This document shows positions 17,934 to 25,340 of a stretch of 56,765 nt of DNA, one piece after another. Both the position numbers and the translations under genes were made by a program. Every line of letters begins with the position of its first letter. The first letter of the stretch is position 1. The stretch lies in contig PVXE01000028.1 in NCBI GenBank assembly GCA_014444615.1, positions 1 to 56,765 on the forward strand. Reading direction: 5' to 3'. The notes beneath the pieces were generated by a model. That model was not told the DNA's origin. It ran no database searches and saw nothing but the letters and a program-made list of their open reading frames with translations. This stretch comes from Tagaea sp. CACIAM 22H2 (GTDB lineage Bacteria; Pseudomonadota; Alphaproteobacteria; CACIAM-22H2).

Positions 17934-18439
17934 GGCGTTTCGTCGGGGATCGCGCCCGTCGCGGCGCGATCCTCCAGCGCCGCGCGCTCGCGCAAGATCC
18001 AAGCGCCCGCCGCCAAAAAGATCGGCGCCAGAAACCACGCGCCGAAGGCGAAGGGCAGCAACATGAACTCCGCCAGCGTCGCCCAGAATATCCGGCGACG
18101 CAGATTGCCGGGCGGCGGCGGCGCGAAAAGCCGCAAGCTCCACGCTTCGCCAAGCGCGCGCAATGTCCATAGACGCAGCGCCAACACCGGCGCGAAGGCG
18201 ATCAACGCCGGCCACCACAGCGCGCGCGTCTCGACGGCGGCATAGGTCAGCGCGAACAACCACGCGCCATATAGGATCGCGAGGCGCTGGTGATTGCCGC
18301 GCCCGTATTCGACCGCACCCGAAGCCGCATGAATTTCGGCGTTGCGCCGCGCCCGCGAATATTCGATCAGGCGCAGCAGCAGCAAAGCGCCGATCGCGAA
18401 TTGCGCGTCGCCTGCGGCGGTGTCGAAGAAGCGCTCCAT
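17930..18439 (-). CDS. ICMT-like membrane protein lacking the RHPNY motif
   Basis: This 169-residue integral membrane protein has about four hydrophobic helices. The first half (RLIEYSRARRNAE, EYGRGNHQRL, LRLWTLRALGEAWSLRLF) resembles the isoprenylcysteine carboxyl methyltransferase-like (YpbQ/ICMT) family. Where those enzymes have the cofactor-binding segment with the R-H-P-N-Y motif, this protein has PPPPGNLRRRIFWATLAEF, so the motif is absent although the final helix and a Glu remain. It may be a non-enzymatic derivative or a diverged family member. It is divergent from the hydrolase gene with a 54-nt gap and converges with the hydroxyacid dehydrogenase with overlapping stops. Confidence 0.65.
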   Translation of the reverse strand: MERFFDTAAGDAQFAIGALLLLRLIEYSRARRNAEIHAASGAVEYGRGNHQRLAILYGAWLFALTYAAVETRALWWPALIAFAPVLALRLWTLRALGEAWSLRLFAPPPPGNLRRRIFWATLAEFMLLPFAFGAWFLAPIFLAAGAWILRERAALEDRAATGAIPDETP

Positions 18440-18493
18440 GCCGTCCTTATCTCACGCTTGCGGCATGGCGGGGAGAGGCACAAAATCGCCACC

Positions 18494-19366
18494 ATGTTCG
18501 AAGGCTTCGAGGCGGGGATTACCCGCGTGGGCGATGTCGATATCTTCCGGCGCATCGGCGGCAAAGGCCCGCCTGTGCTGCTGCTGCACGGCTATCCGCA
18601 GACGCATTTGATGTGGCACAAAGTGGCGCCGTCGCTCGCCCAGCGCTTCACGGTGATCTGCCCCGATTTGCGCGGCTATGGCGCATCTGCGAAGCCGGTG
18701 CCGGACCCCGAAAACCTGCTTTATTCGAAACGCGCGATGGCGGCCGACATGGTCGGGCTGATGGCCGCGCTCGGCTTCGAGACATTCGCCGTCGCGGGGC
18801 ACGATCGCGGCGGGCGTGTCGCCTATCGTTTGGCGCTCGACCATCCGGAACTGGTGACGAAGATCGCGACGCTCGACATCGTGCCCACGCTTTCCAATTG
18901 GAATCGCATGGCCGATATGGCCATCGGGTTGCGCACCTATCATTGGTATTTCCTGGCGCAATCGGGCGGATTGCCCGAGCGCATGATCGCCGCCGATCCG
19001 GATGGATATCTCGAATACACGATCCGATCCTGGGTGAAGGATTTCGACGCGATCGGCGAGGACGCGATGCGCGCCTATAAATCTGCGTTCCGCGATCCGG
19101 CCGCGATCGCAGCGGCATGCGCCGATTATCGCGCCGGCGCGACGACCGATGTCGAGCACGACCGCGCCGTGCTCGGCACGCGCAAGATCGCGGCCCCCTT
19201 GCTCGCCTTATGGGGCGGGAAGGGGCTTGCGAGCGACAAAGGCGGTCAGATCGACATCTGGAAACAATGGGCCGACGACGTGCGCGGCAAGCAATTCGCT
19301 TGCGGGCATTTTCTGGCCGAGGAAGCGCCGCTCGAAACCATCGAAGCGCTGCTCGATTTCTTCTAA
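18494..19366 (+). CDS. Alpha/beta hydrolase, haloacetate (fluoroacetate) dehalogenase type
   Basis: This 290-residue alpha/beta hydrolase uses an aspartate nucleophile. GHDRGGR places the nucleophile at Asp104, followed by Arg105 and Arg108, which bind the substrate carboxylate in fluoroacetate dehalogenase. The halide-pocket pair His150-Trp151 (TYHWYF), Tyr212 in ADYRAG, the acid Asp128 (LDIVPT) and the catalytic His272 (CGHFLAEE) are all present, so the complete known set for haloacetate dehalogenases can be aligned by eye. ATG 18494 is chosen because upstream codons overlap the divergent gene. The 3' end overlaps the recG stop (CTAA). Natural substrate is inferred from the family only. Confidence 0.88.
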   Translation: MFEGFEAGITRVGDVDIFRRIGGKGPPVLLLHGYPQTHLMWHKVAPSLAQRFTVICPDLRGYGASAKPVPDPENLLYSKRAMAADMVGLMAALGFETFAVAGHDRGGRVAYRLALDHPELVTKIATLDIVPTLSNWNRMADMAIGLRTYHWYFLAQSGGLPERMIAADPDGYLEYTIRSWVKDFDAIGEDAMRAYKSAFRDPAAIAAACADYRAGATTDVEHDRAVLGTRKIAAPLLALWGGKGLASDKGGQIDIWKQWADDVRGKQFACGHFLAEEAPLETIEALLDFF

Positions 19367-21459
19367 CCCGTCCGCGCCAGTTTGAACGCGGCGTCGCGCT
19401 CGAACAGATAAAGCAGCGTGCGCACCGCCTTGCCGCGCGGGCTGTCGAGTGTGGGGTCGGCTTCGAGCAGCACGCGCGCGTCGTCGCGCGCGATCTCCAG
19501 CAAATCGGCGTGCGCCGCCAAATCGGCCAGGCGGAATTGCGGCAGACCCGATTGCTTGGTGCCGAGGACCTCGCCGGCCCCGCGCAAACGCAGATCTTCC
19601 TCGGCGATGCGGAATCCGTCTTCGGTTTCGCGCAGGATTTCGAGCCGTGCTTTCGCCGTCTGGCCCAAAGGCTGGCCATAGAGCAGCACGCAAGAAGATT
19701 CCGCGGCACCGCGCCCGACGCGCCCGCGCAGCTGATGCAACTGCGCAAGGCCGAATCGTTCGGCGTGTTCGATCACCATGACGGTCGCGGAAGGCACGTT
19801 GACGCCGACTTCGATCACCGTCGTCGCGACCAGCACGCCGGGCGGGCCGTTGACGAAGGCTTCCATCGCCGCGTCTTTTTGCGCGGGCTTCAGCTTGCCG
19901 TGAATGAGATGGACACGGCCTTCGCCGAAACGCGCGGTCAAATCCGCATGGCGCTCGGTCGCGGCGGCGAGGTCGACGACTTCCGATTCATCGACCAACG
20001 GGCAGACCCAATAGACGCGGGCCCCCTTGTCGATCAGGCCGCGTACGCGCTCGACGACTTCGTCCATACGTTCCAGCGGCAAGGCGACGGTCTTCACGGG
20101 TTTTCTGCCCGGCGGCTTCTCGGTGAGTTTGGAGACGTCCATGTCGCCATAGGCGCACATGACCAGCGTGCGCGGGATCGGCGTGGCGGTCATGATCAGC
20201 GTATCCACGCCGCCTTCTTCCGAAGCACCTTTTGCGGCGAAGGCCACGCGCTGATGCACGCCGAAGCGATGCTGTTCGTCGATGACAGCGAGACCGAGAT
20301 TGTCGAACGCGACGTCGTCCTCGAACAACGCATGCGTGCCGACGACGACGGAAATCTGGCCGGCGGCGAGGCGTTCGAGCGTGGCTTGCTTGACCTTGCC
20401 CTTGTCGCGGCCCGTGAGCACCGCGACCTCGATCCCGGCGGCTTCGGCCAGCGGCAGGATCGTTTCGTAATGCTGCCTGGCGAGGATTTCGGTCGGCGCC
20501 ATCAGCGCGGCCTGATAGCCCGCTTCGATCGCCGTCAGCATCGCCAAGAAAGCCACGACGGTTTTGCCGCTGCCCACATCGCCTTGCAGCAGGCGCTGCA
20601 TGCGGCCGGGGGCGCCCATATCGCCCAGGATTTCGGAAAGCGCGACCGTCTGGCTGCCGGTGAGTTTGAAGGGTAGGGCGGCAAGCACCTTCTCGCGCAA
20701 ACGCCCATCGCCTTTGACGCTGCGTCCCGGCCGGCGCTTGTCGCGTGCGCGCACCAGCGCCAGGGCAAGCTGATTGGCGAACAGCTCGTCATAGGCCAAA
20801 CGGCTACGCACGACCGTACCGGGCTGCGTATCCGTGTTTTCCTTGGGCGCATGGGCTTGCGTCAGGGCCGCGCGCCAAGTTGGCCAGCCGCGCTGCGCCA
20901 CGAGGTTCTTATCGGCCCATTCGGGCAGTTCGGGCACTTTGGCGACGGCCGCTTTGATCGCTTTGAGGAGCACTTTGGGCGATAGGCCCGCCGTCAGACC
21001 ATAGGTCGGTTCGACCGTCGCGATCGCCTCGAACTGCTCGGGCGGGGCGACATGGTCGGGATGCGGCATCTGCACGCCATCGCGATAACGCTCGATCTTG
21101 CCGCTGACCACGCGGTCCGCGCCGACGGGCAACAGCTTTTCGAGGTAATCGCCCTTGGCGTGGAAATAGACGAGGTCGATCTCGCCGCTGGCATCCTCGC
21201 AGCGCACCTTGTAGGGCATGCCCCGGCGGCGCGAGGGAAAATGCTCGGTTACCCGCACACGCAGCGTGACAACCGCACCTTCGGGCGCGTCGGCGATGGC
21301 GGGCGAGAAGCGGCGATCGACCAGACCGGTCGGCAAATGCCATAGAAGATCGACGAGATGCGGGCCCGCCGCGCGCTCGACCAAGGCGGCGATCTTCGGC
21401 CCCAGACCCGGCAGGGTTTTGATGTCGGCGAAAAGCGGAAAAAGAATCGACGGACGCAT
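19363..21459 (-). CDS. recG: ATP-dependent DNA helicase RecG
   Basis: RecG remodels stalled replication forks and branched DNA by fork regression. The 698-residue protein shows the N-terminal wedge domain (LPGLGPKIAALVERA at the start, GAVVTLRVRVTEHFPSRRRGMPY) and the helicase core. Walker A is LLQGDVGSGKTVVA, the DEAH-like box is VIDEQHRFGVHQR, and then MTATPIPRTL, VIEVGVNVPSAT and QLRGRVGRG follow. The expected C-terminal TRG segment is present around LRLRGAGEVLGTKQSG. It is divergent from sdhE with 72 nt between starts and ends in a 4-nt convergent overlap with the dehalogenase-like gene. Confidence 0.98.
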   Translation of the reverse strand: MRPSILFPLFADIKTLPGLGPKIAALVERAAGPHLVDLLWHLPTGLVDRRFSPAIADAPEGAVVTLRVRVTEHFPSRRRGMPYKVRCEDASGEIDLVYFHAKGDYLEKLLPVGADRVVSGKIERYRDGVQMPHPDHVAPPEQFEAIATVEPTYGLTAGLSPKVLLKAIKAAVAKVPELPEWADKNLVAQRGWPTWRAALTQAHAPKENTDTQPGTVVRSRLAYDELFANQLALALVRARDKRRPGRSVKGDGRLREKVLAALPFKLTGSQTVALSEILGDMGAPGRMQRLLQGDVGSGKTVVAFLAMLTAIEAGYQAALMAPTEILARQHYETILPLAEAAGIEVAVLTGRDKGKVKQATLERLAAGQISVVVGTHALFEDDVAFDNLGLAVIDEQHRFGVHQRVAFAAKGASEEGGVDTLIMTATPIPRTLVMCAYGDMDVSKLTEKPPGRKPVKTVALPLERMDEVVERVRGLIDKGARVYWVCPLVDESEVVDLAAATERHADLTARFGEGRVHLIHGKLKPAQKDAAMEAFVNGPPGVLVATTVIEVGVNVPSATVMVIEHAERFGLAQLHQLRGRVGRGAAESSCVLLYGQPLGQTAKARLEILRETEDGFRIAEEDLRLRGAGEVLGTKQSGLPQFRLADLAAHADLLEIARDDARVLLEADPTLDSPRGKAVRTLLYLFERDAAFKLARTG

Positions 21460-21531
21460 AATGGCGGGCAGGGTGACAGGAAGCCCCAGCAGGCGCTATA
21501 CCCATGCCCCGATTCCGGCCGAGCTGCCATC

Positions 21532-21795
21532 ATGTCCGAAGCGATCGAAATCCGCCGCAAGCGCTTGATCCATCGCAGCCTTTACACGGGCATGAAGGAG
21601 ACCGATATCCTGCTCGGCGCCTTCGCCAAGGCCCATTTGCCTGGCTTCGACGAGGGGCAACTCGATCGCTACGAAACCCTGTTGGAAGCGGGCGATCCGG
21701 TCATTCTGGATTGGGCGTTGGGCCGCGAAGAACCGCCGCCCGAATTCGATACCGATGTACTGAAGCTCCTTCGTAACTTTAAACTCGTACCATAA
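21532..21795 (+). CDS. sdhE: Succinate dehydrogenase flavinylation factor SdhE (SDHAF2/CptB family)
   Basis: SdhE promotes covalent attachment of FAD to the succinate dehydrogenase flavoprotein subunit. The 87-residue protein matches the family in length and layout: IRRKRLIHRSLY at the start, KETDILLGAFA, GQLDRYETLLEAGDPVILDWALG, then EPPPEFDTDVLKLLRNF. The invariant RGxxE motif of the family reads T19-G20-M-K-E23 here, so Arg is replaced by Thr. ATG 21532 is the first start that gives the family N terminus. It lies between divergent recG and mfd, the common alphaproteobacterial order. Confidence 0.93.
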   Translation: MSEAIEIRRKRLIHRSLYTGMKETDILLGAFAKAHLPGFDEGQLDRYETLLEAGDPVILDWALGREEPPPEFDTDVLKLLRNFKLVP

Positions 21796-21799
21796 CGCT

Positions 21800-24700
21800 T
21801 TGCTTTTGCTTTCATTCAGCTCTGAAATTGGTCGTGGCAAGCGCCTCGACCTGTTGGGCGCGCCGCCGGGCGTCGACGCCGCCGCTTTGGCCGCGTTGGC
21901 GCGCCAGGGCAACGACGTGCTGCATATCGCGCGCGACGATGCGCGCATGTCGCAATTGCTGGAAGGTTTGCGTTTCTTCCAAGCCCCGGCGACCGTGATC
22001 TCGTTCCCCGCCTGGGATTGCTTGCCCTACGACCGCGTGTCGCCGAACAGCGAAGTCGTCAGCCGGCGCCTGGACGCGCTGGTCGATCTCGCCCAGCCAC
22101 TGGACGCGGGCAAGGGGCGGCGGATCGTTCTGACGACCGTCAACGCGATCACCCAGCGCGTGCCCGCCAAAGCGCAATTCGCCCGCGCGATGTTCCGCGC
22201 CGAAACCGGCGGCAAGCTGCGTTTGGATGCTTTGCTCGCCTTCCTGGTGCGCGACGGCTATCGCAAGGCCGAAACTGTGCGCGAGCCCGGCGAGTACGCG
22301 CTGCGCGGCGGCATCGTCGATCTGTTCCCGCCGGGCTTGGCCGAGCCCGTGCGTCTCGATCTGTTCGGCGACACGCTCGAAGCGATCCGCCGCTTCGACC
22401 CGATGACGCAGAAGAGTACTGGCCGCCTTGACGGTTTCGCGCTGAAGCCGGTCAGCGAAGTGCTGCTCGATCCCGCATCGATCGAGCGGTTCCGCACCGG
22501 TTATCGCGACAATTTCGGTGCACCTTCGCCGACCGACGCGCTTTATGAATCGGTTTCGGCGGGGCAGCGTTACGGCGGCTTCGAACATTGGCTGCCGCTG
22601 TTCCACGAAAAGCTGGAAACGCTGTTCGATTATCTGCCCGAGGCGGTCGTGACGCTCGATCCGCAAGCGGAGGAAGCCGCCGCGTCGCGCTTCGAGCAGA
22701 TTCAGGAATTCCACGACGCACGCGCTTTGGCCCGCGAAGCCTTCTCGAAGGGTAAAAACGCCGATCGCTTCGGCGAAAGCGCTTCGGCCTATAACCCGTT
22801 GCCGCCGGACGCCCTGTATCTCGATCCTAAAGAATGGCGTGGCGTGCTGGCCGCGCGCGCGACCGTGGCGTTGTCGCCGTTCTCGAAAGCGCCGGGCGCG
22901 CAAGGCCTGGATGCGGGTGGCAAAACGGGCGTGGATTTCTCGGCCGATCGCGCCAAAGCCGCCGACACCAATTTGTTCGACGCGGTGCGCGCACGCGTCG
23001 CCGCCGAGCGCGCCGCCGGCAAACGCGTGCTGGTCTGCGCCTATTCGGCCGGATCGCGCGAACGGCTCGCGCATTTGATGCACGAGCACGGCCTGACCGA
23101 GACGGCCGTGGTGAAGAATTGGGGCGACGTCGAAAAACTGCCCCCGCAAGTCGTCGCGACGACCGTGTTCGGGCTGGAGAACGGCTTCCAGACTGCAACC
23201 GTCGCTGCGATTACCGAGCAGGATATTCTCGGTGACCGTCTGGTGCGCGCCGCGCGCAAGCGCCGCCGGCCCGAGAATTTCCTGACCGAAGCCTCGGCGC
23301 TCGCCGAAGGCGATCTGGTCGTGCATGTCGATCACGGTATCGGGCGTTACGACGGCCTCGTGACCATCGAGGTCGCGAACGCGCCGCATGATTGCCTGCG
23401 CATTCTCTACGCCGACAACGACAAGCTGTTCGTTCCCGTCGAGAATATCGACACGCTGACGCGCTACGGCTCCGAAGACGCCGGCGCGATGCTCGACAAG
23501 CTCGGCGGGGCGGGGTGGCAGGCGCGAAAGTCGAAGGTCAAGAAGCGGATCGCGGATATCGCGAACCATCTGATCAAGCTTGCCGCCGAACGCCAGATGC
23601 GCGAGGCCGAGCGCTTCACGATCCCCGAAGGTTTGTTCGACGAATTCTGCGCGCGCTTCCCCTTCCAGGAAACCGAGGATCAGGCGCGCGCGATTTCCGA
23701 CGCGATCGAGGATTTGGGGGCGGGCAAGCCGATGGATCGGCTTGTGTGCGGCGATGTGGGCTTCGGCAAAACCGAAGTCGCCTTGCGCGCGGCCTTCGTC
23801 GCGGCGATGTCGGGCGTGCAGGTTGCGGTCGTGGTGCCGACCACGCTGCTGGCGCGCCAGCATTTTCGCAATTTCACGCGGCGCTTCGAAGGTTTCCCGA
23901 TCCGCATCGCGCAACTGTCGCGCCTCGTTTCGGCCAAGGATCAAGCGCAAGCGCGCGCCGACGCGGAATCGGGCGCGGTCGAGATCGTCGTCGGCACGAC
24001 CGCTTTGCTGGCCAAGGGCGTCAAATTCCGCCATCTCGGCCTCGTGATCGTCGACGAGGAACAGCATTTCGGCGTGGCGCAGAAGGAACGTCTCAAAGAG
24101 ATGCGTTCCGACGTGCATGTGCTGACGCTAACGGCCACGCCGATCCCGCGCACGCTGCAAATGGCGCTGACGGGCGTGCGCGATTTGTCGCTGATCGCGT
24201 CGCCGCCGGTCGATCGCTTGGCGGTGCGCAGCTTCGTGCTGCCTTTCGATCCCGTCGTGATCCGCGAAGCGATTTTGCGCGAGAAGTTCCGCGGCGGGCA
24301 GGTGTTCTACGTCGTGCCGCGCATCGAGGATTTGGGCGCGGTGCGCGAGCGTCTGGAAACGCTCGTGCCCGAGTGCAAGGTCGCGATCGCGCACGGACAA
24401 TTGCCGCCGACGCAGATCGAGAACGTCATGTCGGCCTTCGTTGACGGCACCTACGACATCCTGCTGTCGACCAACATCGTGGAAAGCGGCCTCGACATAC
24501 CGACCGCGAACACGATCATCCTGCATCGCGCCGATATGTTCGGCCTTGCCCAGCTTTATCAGCTGCGCGGCCGCGTTGGCCGCTCGAAGCTGCGCGCCTA
24601 CGCCTATTTCACCGTGCCCGGCGACCGCGTGCTGACCCAGGCGGCGCAAAAGCGCCTCGAAGTCATGCAGACGCTCGACAGCCTGGGCGCGGGGTTCCAG

Positions 24701-25315
24701 CTCGCGTCCTACGATCTCGACATTCGCGGGGCGGGCAATCTGCTGGGCGAGGAACAATCGGGCCATATCAAGGAAGTCGGCGTCGAGCTCTACCAGCAGC
24801 TTCTGGAAGAGGCCGTACGTCAGGCGAAATCGCGCGGCGCCAAGGGCGAGGATGGCGCTGCCGACGAATGGTCGCCGCAGATCGGCATGGGCATGCCGGT
24901 GCTGATCCCCGAGACTTACGTGCAGGATCTGACCGTGCGCCTGGGCCTCTATCGCCGCGTGGCGACGCTGGCCGAGCGCAGCGAGATCGACGCTTTCGCC
25001 GCCGAACTCGTCGATCGTTTCGGCCCGATGCCCGACGAAGTGCGCAACCTGCTCGACATTATCGAACTCAAGCGCCTGTGCCGTGCGGCGGGCGTCGACA
25101 AGGTCGATGCGGGCCCGAAGGGCGCCGTGCTGGGCTTCCGCCGCAACAAATTCGCGCGGCCCGAGAAGCTCGTCGATTTGATGATGAAGCAGCCGCAGCT
25201 CGTGAAGCTGCGGCCCGATCACAAGCTCGTCTATATGCGCGCTTGGGATACGGGCGCGGAGCGACTGAAAGGCATGCGCAAATTCCTGGGCGAGCTCGCG
25301 AAGCTAGCGGCCTGA
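21800..25315 (+). CDS. mfd: Transcription-repair coupling factor Mfd
   Basis: Mfd removes RNA polymerase stalled at DNA lesions and recruits UvrA. The 1171-residue product has the UvrB-like N-terminal module (FPAWDCLPYDRVSP, GEYALRGGIVDLFPPG), the RNA polymerase-interacting domain (LVVHVDHGIGRYDGLV, about residues 505-520), and the translocase core with Walker A GDVGFGKTEVA near residue 650, DEEQHFGV, TATPIPRTL and the TRCF C terminus. The start is uncertain. No ATG occurs before residue 50, where the conserved fold has already begun, so TTG 21800 or TTG 21806 is needed. No clear ribosome site is visible, which fits translational coupling to sdhE, whose stop ends 4 nt upstream. Confidence 0.97.
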   Translation: MLLLSFSSEIGRGKRLDLLGAPPGVDAAALAALARQGNDVLHIARDDARMSQLLEGLRFFQAPATVISFPAWDCLPYDRVSPNSEVVSRRLDALVDLAQPLDAGKGRRIVLTTVNAITQRVPAKAQFARAMFRAETGGKLRLDALLAFLVRDGYRKAETVREPGEYALRGGIVDLFPPGLAEPVRLDLFGDTLEAIRRFDPMTQKSTGRLDGFALKPVSEVLLDPASIERFRTGYRDNFGAPSPTDALYESVSAGQRYGGFEHWLPLFHEKLETLFDYLPEAVVTLDPQAEEAAASRFEQIQEFHDARALAREAFSKGKNADRFGESASAYNPLPPDALYLDPKEWRGVLAARATVALSPFSKAPGAQGLDAGGKTGVDFSADRAKAADTNLFDAVRARVAAERAAGKRVLVCAYSAGSRERLAHLMHEHGLTETAVVKNWGDVEKLPPQVVATTVFGLENGFQTATVAAITEQDILGDRLVRAARKRRRPENFLTEASALAEGDLVVHVDHGIGRYDGLVTIEVANAPHDCLRILYADNDKLFVPVENIDTLTRYGSEDAGAMLDKLGGAGWQARKSKVKKRIADIANHLIKLAAERQMREAERFTIPEGLFDEFCARFPFQETEDQARAISDAIEDLGAGKPMDRLVCGDVGFGKTEVALRAAFVAAMSGVQVAVVVPTTLLARQHFRNFTRRFEGFPIRIAQLSRLVSAKDQAQARADAESGAVEIVVGTTALLAKGVKFRHLGLVIVDEEQHFGVAQKERLKEMRSDVHVLTLTATPIPRTLQMALTGVRDLSLIASPPVDRLAVRSFVLPFDPVVIREAILREKFRGGQVFYVVPRIEDLGAVRERLETLVPECKVAIAHGQLPPTQIENVMSAFVDGTYDILLSTNIVESGLDIPTANTIILHRADMFGLAQLYQLRGRVGRSKLRAYAYFTVPGDRVLTQAAQKRLEVMQTLDSLGAGFQLASYDLDIRGAGNLLGEEQSGHIKEVGVELYQQLLEEAVRQAKSRGAKGEDGAADEWSPQIGMGMPVLIPETYVQDLTVRLGLYRRVATLAERSEIDAFAAELVDRFGPMPDEVRNLLDIIELKRLCRAAGVDKVDAGPKGAVLGFRRNKFARPEKLVDLMMKQPQLVKLRPDHKLVYMRAWDTGAERLKGMRKFLGELAKLAA

Positions 25316-25340
25316 CGTATCGGCCGCGTAAGCTACGCGG

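Noticed and set aside
16227..18263. A 678-codon minus-strand frame across the aldolase and dehydrogenase
   Set aside because: It spans two genes with intact catalytic motifs on the other strand and has no domain of its own.
21812..24118. A 768-codon open frame antisense to mfd
   Set aside because: It mirrors the coding frame of mfd, whose motifs are unambiguous. Long antisense frames are expected in high-GC genes, and the product has the Arg/His-rich composition of a shadow frame.
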